DNA of 64,000 nt from contig NZ_CBFIEO010000010.1 of NCBI RefSeq assembly GCF_965661665.1, positions 1 to 64,000 on the forward strand, written 5' to 3'. The position numbers and the translations under genes were made by a program. This document shows positions 18,120 to 26,687 of the stretch, piece after piece; position 1 is the first letter of the stretch, and every line of letters begins with the position of its first letter. The DNA comes from Cognatiyoonia sp965661665 (GTDB lineage Bacteria; Pseudomonadota; Alphaproteobacteria; Rhodobacterales; Rhodobacteraceae). Below the pieces are notes generated by a model. It did no database searches, was not told the origin of the DNA, and saw nothing but the letters and a program-made list of their open reading frames with translations.

Positions 18120-18536
18120 TTGGCCGTTATGGTGTTTTTGACTTGGCATATGCGCGGGCCTGTTGGTTTCGTGGATTTTGGCGGTGGCTGGGCCAATTGG
18201 GTTGGTGGCGCGTTCGTCGCGTTGGGTGTGGGGTTAACGGTGGTTGCCTTGCTGCGCATGCGGGCGCACCGCACGACATCCATCCCGCATATGTCACCCA
18301 CCGCACTTGTGACGGATGGTATCTTTGGGGTCAGCCGCAATCCGATCTACCTCGGCGACCTCTTTATCCTGCTGGATTTGATCCTGCGTTGGAACGCGCC
18401 GCTGGTGCTTTCTTTGCTGATCGTCTTTCAACTTATCCTAACGCTTCGCTTCATCCGACCTGAAGATGCGCGTATGGCGGTGCATCTTGGCGAAGAATTC
18501 ACAGAATACGCGAAAAAGACGCAACGTTGGTCCTGA
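18120..18536 (+). CDS. ICMT-like membrane methyltransferase
   Basis: This is a small integral membrane protein of the isoprenylcysteine carboxyl methyltransferase/phospholipid methyltransferase fold. TTSIPHMSPTALVTDGIFGVSRNPIYLGDL and the C-terminal GEEFTEYAKKTQRW are the SAM-binding signature. The annotated start is a TTG at 18120. The family pattern extends upstream in frame (KWLDLPPI, from 18093), yet no ATG, GTG or TTG exists there before the preceding gene's stop at 18072. A downstream TTG, a CTG at 18105, or loss of the original start are all possible. The substrate is unknown. Confidence 0.8.
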   Translation: MAVMVFLTWHMRGPVGFVDFGGGWANWVGGAFVALGVGLTVVALLRMRAHRTTSIPHMSPTALVTDGIFGVSRNPIYLGDLFILLDLILRWNAPLVLSLLIVFQLILTLRFIRPEDARMAVHLGEEFTEYAKKTQRWS

Positions 18537-18575
18537 AAGTTAGCGCAATCTGGATAGTTTCCCGTAGTTGGTCCC

Positions 18576-18602
18576 TTGTGAAATAATATTGCGCGCTATA
18601 AT
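18576..18602 (+). promoter_or_regulatory. Probable sigma-70-type promoter of pntAB
   Basis: There is a perfect TATAAT at 18597-18602 with TTGTGA at 18576-18581. The 15-base spacer is shorter than the ideal 17. It lies 40 bases before the pntA start, in a locally AT-rich stretch. Confidence 0.45.
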
Positions 18603-18641
18603 TCACCGTTACTCAATACCTATTGAAGAAGGGGATGGCCC

Positions 18642-20216
18642 GTGAAAATCGGCTCACCAAAAGAGATATTCGAGGGCGAAGATCGCGTCGCAATGACGCC
18701 TGCGTCCGCAAAAGACCTCCAGAAGCTCGGCTATGACTGCGTCATCGAGACCGGAGCAGGCCTTGCTGCTGGCTTCTCCGACGCTGCATATAAAGAGGCG
18801 GGCGTTGAGGTTGTGAAAACCGGCGCGGCGCTGTTTAAAGATGCCGACATCATCGCAAAAGTTCGCCCACCTGAAGATAAAGAGATTAAGCGCCTGCGCG
18901 ACGGACAGACGTTGATCTCCTTCTTCTATCCAGGTCAGAACGAAGCTTTGATGGAAAGCGCAAATAAGCAAGGCGCGACTGTTATTGCGATGGACATGGT
19001 GCCGCGTATTTCCCGCGCGCAGAAAATGGATGCTTTGTCCTCCATGGCGAACATCGCGGGTTACCGCGCCGTTATTGAGGCCGGCAACAACTTTGGCCGC
19101 TTTTTCACTGGTCAGGTCACGGCCGCTGGTAAGGTGCCACCGGCCAAAGTCCTCGTCGTAGGGGCAGGAGTTGCAGGTCTCGCCGCGATCGGCACAGCCA
19201 CATCACTTGGCGCGATCACATATGCCTTCGACGTGCGCCCAGAAGTGGCAGAGCAGGTTGAGTCGATGGGCGCCGAGTTTGTCTTCCTCGATTTCGAAGA
19301 AGAACAGCAGGACGGCGCGGCGACGGGGGGTTATGCCGCCGTATCCTCACCAGAGTTTGCAGCAGCCCAGCTTGCCAAGTTCCGCGAACTGGCACCAGAC
19401 ATGGACATCGTCATTACAACAGCCTTGATCCCAGGCCGCGATGCGCCGGAGCTTTGGACCAAAGACATGGTCGAAAGCATGAAGCCGGGCTCAGTGATCG
19501 TTGACCTTGCGGCAGAGCGCGGCGGCAACTGTAAGCTGACCGTTAAAGACGAAAAGATCGTCACAAAGAACGGCGTGACCATCGTTGGCTACACAGACTT
19601 CCCAAGCCGGATGGCGGCGCAGTCCTCATCGCTTTATGCGACAAATATCCGTCACATGATGGCTGATCTGACGCCAGAGAAGGACGGCAAGCCTGTACAT
19701 GACATGGAAGATGATGTTATCCGCGGCGCGACTGCGACCCACAAGGGTGAGATCACTTTCCCACCGCCACCACCCAAGGTGCAGGCGATTGCTGCGCAGC
19801 CTAAGAAAGAGCTGGCACCGGAACCAACACCAGAAGAATTCAAAGCGCGCGAAGCGGCCGAGTTCCGCACCCAAACACGCAACCAAGTTGCGATGTTGGG
19901 CGTCGGTGGCTTGCTTCTGCTCCTCGTGGGCACAGTCGCACCACCCAGCTTCATGCAGCACTTCATCGTGTTCGTGCTAGCGGTATTCGTTGGCTTCCAA
20001 GTCATCTGGAACGTGGCGCACTCGCTCCACACACCTCTGATGGCTGTCACCAACGCGATTTCGTCGATCATTATCTTGGGCGCTTTGACCCAGATTGGAT
20101 CGGGTTCAGCGCTTGTGGTCATTCTCGCCGCTGCAGCGGTGTTTATGACGGGCATCAACATCTTCGGGGGCTTCCTCGTCACACGTCGCATGCTTGCGAT
20201 GTTCCAGAAGTCTTAA
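18642..20216 (+). CDS. pntA: NAD(P) transhydrogenase subunit alpha
   Basis: The product is 524 residues from a GTG start preceded by a GAAGGGGAT ribosome site. The N-terminal NAD(H)-binding domain starts MKIGSPKEIFEGEDRVAMTP, with the Rossmann loop VLVVGAGVAGLAAIGTA (about 167-184). A proline-rich linker (FPPPPPK) is followed by the alpha-2 membrane segment with four hydrophobic helices after about residue 415. Both alpha parts are therefore fused, as in E. coli and unlike Rhodospirillum. With PntB it couples proton entry to hydride transfer from NADH to NADP+. The spacer to pntB is 12 bases. Confidence 0.98.
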   Translation: MKIGSPKEIFEGEDRVAMTPASAKDLQKLGYDCVIETGAGLAAGFSDAAYKEAGVEVVKTGAALFKDADIIAKVRPPEDKEIKRLRDGQTLISFFYPGQNEALMESANKQGATVIAMDMVPRISRAQKMDALSSMANIAGYRAVIEAGNNFGRFFTGQVTAAGKVPPAKVLVVGAGVAGLAAIGTATSLGAITYAFDVRPEVAEQVESMGAEFVFLDFEEEQQDGAATGGYAAVSSPEFAAAQLAKFRELAPDMDIVITTALIPGRDAPELWTKDMVESMKPGSVIVDLAAERGGNCKLTVKDEKIVTKNGVTIVGYTDFPSRMAAQSSSLYATNIRHMMADLTPEKDGKPVHDMEDDVIRGATATHKGEITFPPPPPKVQAIAAQPKKELAPEPTPEEFKAREAAEFRTQTRNQVAMLGVGGLLLLLVGTVAPPSFMQHFIVFVLAVFVGFQVIWNVAHSLHTPLMAVTNAISSIIILGALTQIGSGSALVVILAAAAVFMTGINIFGGFLVTRRMLAMFQKS

Positions 20217-20228
20217 GGGGTTAGGAAC

Positions 20229-21662
20229 ATGGAATTCGGTTTCACAACAGCGGCTTACGTTATTGCAGCTATCCTCTTCATCCTGTCTTTGGGTGGACTT
20301 TCCGGCCAAGAAAGCGCCAAGCGCGCCGTGTGGTACGGTATCGCCGGTATGGCCCTTGCGGTCGGTGCCACGCTGATCGGCCCCGGCTCCGGCCTCTGGC
20401 CTTTGTCAGTCGTGCTTGTCGCGGTTGGCGGCGTGATTGGCTACCAACTGGCCACCCGCGTTCAGATGACGCAAATGCCGGAACTGGTCGCCGCTATGCA
20501 CTCCCTTGTGGGTCTCGCGGCTGTTCTGGTCGGCTTTATCGCGCATTTCGAGATTGGTCGCGTTGCGGGTCTGTCGGGGGAAGAAACGAAAGACCTCGGC
20601 ACCTTTGCAGCACTTGTTGCCAAGAAATCAGCGGTGGAGATCAACATTCTGCGCGTTGAATTGTTCCTTGGCGTCTTCATCGGTGCGATTACCTTCACCG
20701 GCTCCGTCATCGCTTATGGCAAACTGGCGGGCAAAGTGGACAGTGCGGCAACAAAATTGCCGGGTGGTCACCTGCTGAACATCGCGGCAGCTGCGCTCTC
20801 CTTCGTATGCTTAATCTGGTACTTCAACTCCGGCGGGTTGCTGCCGTTGGTCCTGATGACACTGGCAGCGCTTTTCATCGGCTATCACCTCATCATGGGG
20901 ATCGGTGGCGCGGACATGCCTGTCGTCGTGTCGATGCTCAACAGCTACTCAGGCTGGGCTGCGGCAGCGATTGGTTTCTCGCTCGGCAACGACCTTTTGA
21001 TCGTGGTCGGCGCGCTTGTGGGCTCCTCCGGTGCGATCCTCTCCTACATCATGTGTAAGGCGATGAACCGCTCCTTTATCTCGGTCATCCTCGGCGGCTT
21101 TGGCGGCCCAGCGGGCGAGCAGATGGCGGTTGAGGGCGAACAGGTTGCCATCGATGCCGACGGCGTTGCGACAGCGCTGAACGAAGCAGATAGCGTCATT
21201 ATTATCCCAGGCTACGGCATGGCGGTGGCTCAGGCGCAAACGGCCGTTGCTGAATTGGTCCGCAAATTGCGCGCCAAAGGCAAAAACGTGCGCTTCGCAA
21301 TCCACCCCGTTGCGGGGCGCTTGCCGGGTCACATGAACGTGCTCTTAGCCGAAGCGAAGGTACCCTATGACATCGTGATGGAAATGGATGAGATCAATGA
21401 CGACTTCCCTGATACGGACGTCGCCATCGTGATCGGCTCCAACGACATCGTGAACCCAGCCGCGCAAGACGATCCAAACTCCCCAATCGCAGGCATGCCC
21501 GTTTTGGAATGTTGGAAAGCGAAACAGGTGTTTGTGTCGAAGCGTGGTCAGGGTACTGGCTACTCCGGAATTGAGAACCCGCTGTTCTTCAAAGAGAATA
21601 CGCGCATGTTCTACGGTGACGCGAAAGCGTCTTTGGATAGCTTGCTGCCAAAGATCGACTAG
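20229..21662 (+). CDS. pntB: NAD(P) transhydrogenase subunit beta
   Basis: The product is 477 residues. About eight or nine transmembrane helices form the proton channel. The soluble NADP(H)-binding domain has IIPGYGMAVAQAQ (about 322-334), FAIHPVAGRLPGHMNVLLAEA, VIGSNDIVNPAA and the C-terminal KRGQGTGYSGIENPLF, all typical of PntB. It forms the second half of the inner-membrane transhydrogenase and ends just before a strong terminator. Confidence 0.98.
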   Translation: MEFGFTTAAYVIAAILFILSLGGLSGQESAKRAVWYGIAGMALAVGATLIGPGSGLWPLSVVLVAVGGVIGYQLATRVQMTQMPELVAAMHSLVGLAAVLVGFIAHFEIGRVAGLSGEETKDLGTFAALVAKKSAVEINILRVELFLGVFIGAITFTGSVIAYGKLAGKVDSAATKLPGGHLLNIAAAALSFVCLIWYFNSGGLLPLVLMTLAALFIGYHLIMGIGGADMPVVVSMLNSYSGWAAAAIGFSLGNDLLIVVGALVGSSGAILSYIMCKAMNRSFISVILGGFGGPAGEQMAVEGEQVAIDADGVATALNEADSVIIIPGYGMAVAQAQTAVAELVRKLRAKGKNVRFAIHPVAGRLPGHMNVLLAEAKVPYDIVMEMDEINDDFPDTDVAIVIGSNDIVNPAAQDDPNSPIAGMPVLECWKAKQVFVSKRGQGTGYSGIENPLFFKENTRMFYGDAKASLDSLLPKID

Positions 21663-21683
21663 ACCGACCCAATTGTGTCAGCA

Positions 21684-21727
21684 AAGCGCCGCGTTTCCCC
21701 TGAAACGCGGCGCTTATTATTTGTTTT
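21684..21727 (+). terminator. Rho-independent terminator of pntAB
   Basis: A 14-bp perfectly paired stem (21684-21697 with 21702-21715) with a 4-base loop is followed by the T-rich tail ATTATTTGTTTT. It starts 21 bases after the pntB stop. Confidence 0.93.
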
Positions 21728-21801
21728 GCCAAACAATTCGCTGACGTGTCCGCGATTGTCTCAGTTGAATGGCCAATTGATCGACAAAGTTTTATCTGCA
21801 T

Positions 21802-22545
21802 TTGGTCAACGCCAAGGTGCAGTCTGTATTTAGTAAATTCGGCTGGGAGCCTTGTTACATGCCCGCATTGCAGATCATTTTGACACCTGTGACCGTGACA
21901 ACAGCGCTTGTCGCGCTGACCGCCTGTTTCATCAGCACAAACACGACCGGCGCGCCAACCTTTGGTGGGGTTTTGAGTGCGTCAAGCTCACCCACCGTTG
22001 CTGAGTTGCAGCCAGTGCTGGACACGGCGCTGGAACAAGAAACTTGGGTCATAGGTTTTGCAGGCTCCCGCTTCAGCGCAATCCCTGACGACCGCACAGT
22101 GAATTTCAAAGGCTACGGCGGGGTATTGCTCGACTATGATCCCACTGTTTCCGAAGACATCTTCATCTCGGGTGACTTGCGGGTTGTTGTCGATTTCGAA
22201 GCGGAGACGTTTGGCGGGTCCGCCATCAATATGGTGGGTCTGGATTGAAGTAACACGTCCGTTGGTGTTCTGGGTACATTCACATACACCGGTGGCACAC
22301 TGGGTGGCGCGCAGCCGAACAACTTTGCCTTGGATTATGACATCGACCTGATTGTTGGCCCGAATGCGGTGGCGATGAATGGCACCATGGATGGGCTGTT
22401 CCGCGGCACGCGTGCTGATCCGGGGTATTGCAACCCGATCAAAGCTGTAGACGCTACGGATGACACGCCGAACATCACCATCGCACCCGGCGTCAACGGC
22501 GCATCCGTCAATTTCATCGGGGAAAGCTATTTCCCAACGCAGTAG
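21802..22545 (+). pseudogene. Lipoprotein gene interrupted by an in-frame TGA
   Basis: One reading frame runs from 21802 (or the ATG at 21859) to a TAG at 22543-22545 and is broken only by TGA at 22246-22248. The first half gives a lipoprotein signal with lipobox LTAC (VTTALVALTACFIS). The rest is Gly-rich and beta-stranded (YGGVLLDYDP, FEAETFGGSAINMVGLD; after the stop GVLGTFTYTGGTLGG, AVAMNGTMDGLFRGT, NFIGESYFPTQ). This resembles the small barrel lipoproteins annotated as transferrin-binding-protein-like in Rhodobacterales (weak, by pattern). Repeats of the barrel continue after the stop, so a nonsense mutation is more likely than two genes. The 3' end overlaps rluE (opposite strand) by 32 bases. 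Confidence 0.78.
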
Positions 22546-23089
22546 GCGACACGTCCCGCCAAGCACCAGACGGCAGATCGTCGAGCGATAGCGCGCCGAT
22601 CTGCCAACGCACCAAGCGCAACGTTGGGAATCCGACATGGGCCGTCATCCGGCGAACTTGCCGGTTACGGCCTTCGGTGATAGTCATTTCAATCCACCGA
22701 TCCGGCACGGATTTCCGATACCGCACAGGAGGATCGCGTTCCCACAGCTGCGGTGGCGCGATCAGGCGGACTGTCGCTGGCCGCGTCGGCCCGTCTTTCA
22801 ACGTCACGCCTTTGCGCAAGGGGTCCAAATCTGCCTCGCTTGGATCGCCTTCGACCTGCACAAGATAGGTCTTTGTCATCTTTGATTTCGGGTCGGAGAT
22901 CTTAGCCTGAAGTTCTCCATCATCGGTTAACAGCAGCACCCCTTCACTGTCGCGGTCCAAACGTCCGGCGGGATAGACATTTGGTACATCAATGAAATCT
23001 GACAAGGTGCGCCGCGGTGTCGGGTTTTTTGTGTCTGTAAATTGCGACAGGACATCAAAGGGTTTGTTGAAGATGATCAAACGGGACAT
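22514..23089 (-). CDS. rluE: 23S rRNA pseudouridine synthase RluE-type
   Basis: The product is 191 residues. It starts MSRLIIFNKPFDVLSQFTD and has the catalytic motif GRLDRDSEGVLLLTDDG (catalytic Asp in RLDRD). TKTYLVQVEG and ITEGRNRQVRRM follow, the set that marks the RsuA/RluE family without an S4 domain. RluE modifies U2457 in E. coli 23S rRNA; the exact target here is inferred from the family. Confidence 0.92.
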   Translation of the reverse strand: MSRLIIFNKPFDVLSQFTDTKNPTPRRTLSDFIDVPNVYPAGRLDRDSEGVLLLTDDGELQAKISDPKSKMTKTYLVQVEGDPSEADLDPLRKGVTLKDGPTRPATVRLIAPPQLWERDPPVRYRKSVPDRWIEMTITEGRNRQVRRMTAHVGFPTLRLVRWQIGALSLDDLPSGAWRDVSPTALGNSFPR

Positions 23090-23248
23090 GTCGCCTGATA
23101 CACGTAAACCCCCTTATTTCACCATGTATTTAGCGATACTTAGTGCGGTATACTGTTGTATCCTCTTAACACATTGAAAATAATAAAAAAATATTGCGTA
23201 CGCCCACATCGGGCGCTATGTGTCCTTTCAAGTCAGTGGAATTTTGTC

Positions 23249-24529
23249 ATGGCCCCGATCCAAGATCACCCGCAACGCTACGCTTTGGCGCATGAGCTAC
23301 ACGCGCGCCCATTCCCACGTGTCAACGCTCCCGGTCGGGCGGCGTATTTGGCGCTAAAGCCAGCGCAAAACGCTGTTGGCCGCGACCGTGCAGCGGACCG
23401 TGCGCGCCTTCTTGCCTTGCTCGATCGGTTCGGCGCGGTCCATCCGCAGCCGGATGCCACACATTATTCCGGCCAGATCGGCCGGCACTTTCTCAAATGG
23501 GAAAGCCATACGGAGTTCGTGACCTATACGATTTTCGGGGATGGCGTCGCGGATCGCCCGTTTGACGCGCAAACCTTTGGGCTGTTTCCAGAAGACTGGT
23601 TGGACGATGCACCTGGCGTGCGAATCGCTTCCGCTCTGATCCGTGTGGAGCGGCTCGATGGTGATGACACCATTCTTGATAAGCTCAAAAAATGGTTCGT
23701 CCCGGAAAGCGTGGCTGTCAGTCGAGTTTTGAATGATGAGCTAGTGATCGCAAGCGATTTCCGTATTGATGAAGCGGGCCATACGCGGTTCGTCGTCTTT
23801 GCGCGCTCCGGTACCGGCGCGCAACGCATTGGCCGTGTGGTGCAGCGATTGACCGAGATTGAGACCTACAAAACCATGTCAATGCTGGGCCTGACCCGTG
23901 CGCGGTCGCTGTCTGGCAAGATGGGCGAGATGGAGCAAGAGCTTTCAGCGCTTCTAAACGATATGGGGCAGGGGACCCGCGCAGCAGAGGATGTGCTGCA
24001 TTCGCTTTTGTCGGTGTCGGCAGAGCTTGAGAACACCGTCGCACAAGCCGCCTTTCGGTTCAGTGGAACAACCGCCTATTCCCGCATCGTCGACCAACGC
24101 ATCGCGGTTTTGCGCGAAGAACGGTTCCAAGGGCGACAGACCTTTGCCGAATTCATGATGCGCCGCTTCGATCCGGCGATGCGGACGGTGGCCTCAACTG
24201 AGGCACGGCTGAAAGCCATGTCAGACCGTGCGATGCGGGCAGGAGATTTGTTGCGGACAAAGGTCGACGTTGATCGGTCGGAGCAAAACCAAAAACTGCT
24301 TCAAAGCATGGACCAACGGGCGGATCAGCAACTCCGTCTGCAACGCACTGTTGAAGGCCTCTCCGTCGTGGCGATCAGCTATTATGCGGTCAATCTTGTG
24401 ATTTACCTCGCCACGCCCTTTGGCGATGCTTTGGGCGTCGGTAAAGTCGGGATTGCTGCGGCGGCCACGCCAATTGTTGTCCTAAACGTGTGGTGGCTGA
24501 TCCGCCGCATCCGGCGGCGCATCCACTAG
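23249..24529 (+). CDS. DUF3422 family membrane protein
   Basis: The product is 426 residues from ATG 23249 (MAPIQDHPQRYALAHELHARPF). The extra upstream frame from 23156 is not family-like. HPQRYALAHELHARPFP is the signature of DUF3422, and KWESHTEFVTYTIF supports it. The body is helical with a central RSLSGKMGEMEQELS region. Two C-terminal hydrophobic segments (about 370-391 and 398-420) and a basic RRIRRR tail anchor it in the membrane. No biochemical function is known for the family. It converges on the next gene with a CTAG overlap of stops. Confidence 0.9.
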   Translation: MAPIQDHPQRYALAHELHARPFPRVNAPGRAAYLALKPAQNAVGRDRAADRARLLALLDRFGAVHPQPDATHYSGQIGRHFLKWESHTEFVTYTIFGDGVADRPFDAQTFGLFPEDWLDDAPGVRIASALIRVERLDGDDTILDKLKKWFVPESVAVSRVLNDELVIASDFRIDEAGHTRFVVFARSGTGAQRIGRVVQRLTEIETYKTMSMLGLTRARSLSGKMGEMEQELSALLNDMGQGTRAAEDVLHSLLSVSAELENTVAQAAFRFSGTTAYSRIVDQRIAVLREERFQGRQTFAEFMMRRFDPAMRTVASTEARLKAMSDRAMRAGDLLRTKVDVDRSEQNQKLLQSMDQRADQQLRLQRTVEGLSVVAISYYAVNLVIYLATPFGDALGVGKVGIAAAATPIVVLNVWWLIRRIRRRIH

Positions 24530-25011
24530 GCGGCTGCCGTCTCGCGTTTTGCAACGGAATGAGATGGTCCGATCAGTGTCATCGGCACCGCATACTCCAT
24601 CATATTACGAAGCGCGACAGAGGGCGGGATCGCATCCTTACCCATCTCCATAAACTGCGCACAAGCCGCTGCCCAAGACATTGGCCGGCTGTTGAAATGC
24701 TCATCGTAGCGGTCCAGGAGCGGCAGCATTTCGTACCAATGGTCCATCACCAGCGACAGGGGTGTCTCAGACAGCTGATGACCCTCGGGCAGGTCTGGAT
24801 CAAAGGTAGTTCCTGCATCTGCGGCATCAAATCCGTGCTGCATGGCCGATGACACGTCATAATCGGTTCCGTCGCCCAAGGCGTCAGCCTTTTTCGACAA
24901 AACGTTCCACAGCGACGATGAACTGTCGTGCAAAATATGCGCGATCCGCTTTCGGCGGGGCATTTTTGAGGATGTGTTCATGACCATTTCATCTTGCAGA
25001 CCCGCAGTCAT
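24526..25011 (-). CDS. Hypothetical protein
   Basis: The product is up to 161 residues; internal ATGs at 24987 and 24981 are equally good starts. A basic N-terminal MPRRKRIAHILHDSSSS is followed by an acidic, helical, soluble body (LSLVMDHWYEMLPLLDRYDEHFN). I do not recognise the family. Codon use looks like that of the neighbours, and its stop exactly interlocks with that of the DUF3422 gene, which supports it being real. Confidence 0.6.
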   Translation of the reverse strand: MTAGLQDEMVMNTSSKMPRRKRIAHILHDSSSSLWNVLSKKADALGDGTDYDVSSAMQHGFDAADAGTTFDPDLPEGHQLSETPLSLVMDHWYEMLPLLDRYDEHFNSRPMSWAAACAQFMEMGKDAIPPSVALRNMMEYAVPMTLIGPSHSVAKRETAAA

Positions 25012-25520
25012 GGCGCAGCCAAATCCTGCAAGCGCACCTGCGATGCCCAGTGCCTTTTCAAGATGAACGCCATCATCATTCTTCGCGCAGTCAAATATCG
25101 CAAAGACTAGATCATTTCTGGTCGCTGCGAAAACGACAAATGGGTTATTTACTTTGGCTTTTGTGACAGCCTTTCACATCCCTTCTATCCGAGGGTCCGC
25201 TTCCTGCTCTGCCGCGGAAATGGATGTTCAATCGAAACCCAACATTGAAAAACCTTTCACCCACCCAGTGCACAGTTGCACAAATGAATCCGGTAGAAAG
25301 ACCGCAAAGACCGGGCTTTTTTCATGTTTCAGTACCGCTTGCGATTTAGTACCGCCTGCGTCGCGCGCTTCCGCGGGGAGCTAAAGTGTCGGAATTCTGT
25401 AAGACCATGGATAAATTACGCAAACGTCCAGATGACTCTAAAAGGTCGCATCGTTTGAAAGATGCCTTGTGAGCCGAAGGGAACTTCGCCACACTTACGT
25501 CGACGAAAAAGGAGGCCATT
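25012..25520. other. 509-base stretch without a confident gene
   Basis: The short frames here have no family pattern and no good ribosome site. The last part (AAAAAGGAGG at 25508-25517) is the ribosome binding site of the amidohydrolase. The stretch presumably carries divergent promoters for the minus-strand unknown gene and the plus-strand amidohydrolase operon. I see no RNA gene or riboswitch in it. Confidence 0.6.
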
Positions 25521-26684
25521 ATGCCCGTCAAAAATCGGCTTTCCGAGCTTCTGCCTGAGATCACCGCGATCCGGCGGGACTTGCATGAGCATCCAGAAAT
25601 CATGTTTGAGACGCACCGCACCGCGCAGGTCGTTGCGGACAAACTGAGGGAGATTGGCTGCGAGGATGTGACCACCGGGATCGGGCGCACCGGTGTCGTT
25701 GGCGTCATCAAAGGCAAGACCGATACTAAACGTCGGGTAATTGGATTGCGGGCTGATATGGACGCTCTGCCGATCCTTGAACAGACGGGGCTTGAGTATG
25801 CCTCCAAAACTGATGGGGCGATGCATGCCTGCGGGCACGACGGGCATACGGCGATGCTGCTAGGCGCGGCGAAATATCTGGCCGAGACCCGCAATTTCGA
25901 CGGCACGGTCGTCGTCATTTTCCAGCCCGCGGAAGAAGGCGGCGGTGGCGGCCGGGAGATGTGCGAAGACGGGCTGATGGAGCGTTGGAATATCGATGAG
26001 GTCTACGGCATGCACAATTGGCCAGGCCGCCCTGTTGGGTCGTTCGCCATCAGGCCAGGCGCGTTCTTTGCCGCAACCGATCAGTTCGACATCACGGTCA
26101 ATGGAAAAGGCGGCCATGCCGCGAAGCCGCATGAAACCGTCGACAGCACCTTGGTCGCGGCCCATTGCGTCACGGCACTGCAATCCATCGCCAGCCGGAA
26201 TGCAGATCCGGTTGATCAAGTTGTCGTTTCTATCACCTCCATCGAAAGCAGTTCTAAAGCGTTCAACGTCATCTCGCAGAGCGTCGATATGAAAGGTACC
26301 ATTCGCACCATGTCGGCGGAGATGAGGGCGCTCGCGAAGAAACGGCTTTATGCCGTTTGTGAAGGCGTATCCGAGGCTTTTGGCGCGGAGGTTGAGATCA
26401 CCTATTACGACGGTTACCCCTGCATGGTGAACCACGACGCGCATACAGAGTTTGCGGCGGAGGCGGCGCGCAAAGTGTCCGGCCAATGTGATGAGGCACC
26501 GCTGATCATGGGGGGCGAGGATTTCGCCTTTATGCTCGAAGAACGCCCAGGCGCCTACATCCTTGTCGGCAATGGTGACAGCGCAGCGGTGCACCATCCC
26601 GAATACAATTTCAACGACGAAGCGATCCCTGCTGGCTGCAGCTGGTGGGCGGAAATCGTGGAACACCGGATGCCTGTTGCCTGA
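25521..26684 (+). CDS. M20 family amidohydrolase (hippurate hydrolase type)
   Basis: The product is 387 residues with a strong AGGAGG ribosome site. IRRDLHEHPEIMFETHRTA, the metal-binding MHACGHDGHTAMLLGAAKYL, the catalytic PAEEGGGG and the C-terminal MGGEDFAFMLEERPGAY define the M20D group (HipO, AbgA, amidohydrolases acting on N-acyl amino acids). The exact substrate cannot be read from sequence. It is the first gene of a tight three-gene cluster with two glycan-related proteins (3-base and then 4-base spacing). Confidence 0.93.
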   Translation: MPVKNRLSELLPEITAIRRDLHEHPEIMFETHRTAQVVADKLREIGCEDVTTGIGRTGVVGVIKGKTDTKRRVIGLRADMDALPILEQTGLEYASKTDGAMHACGHDGHTAMLLGAAKYLAETRNFDGTVVVIFQPAEEGGGGGREMCEDGLMERWNIDEVYGMHNWPGRPVGSFAIRPGAFFAATDQFDITVNGKGGHAAKPHETVDSTLVAAHCVTALQSIASRNADPVDQVVVSITSIESSSKAFNVISQSVDMKGTIRTMSAEMRALAKKRLYAVCEGVSEAFGAEVEITYYDGYPCMVNHDAHTEFAAEAARKVSGQCDEAPLIMGGEDFAFMLEERPGAYILVGNGDSAAVHHPEYNFNDEAIPAGCSWWAEIVEHRMPVA

Positions 26685-26687
26685 CCC

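Noticed and set aside
22246..22248. Recoding of TGA (as Trp or selenocysteine) to explain the lipoprotein and the CTERM interruptions
   Set aside because: TGA ends many intact genes here (for example ureA, ureD and ureC), and no selenocysteine insertion hairpin is evident. Nonsense mutations are simpler.
25154..25384. Possible 76-residue gene in the long intergenic stretch
   Set aside because: It has a weak non-ATG start, no ribosome site, no family pattern and no coupling to neighbours.
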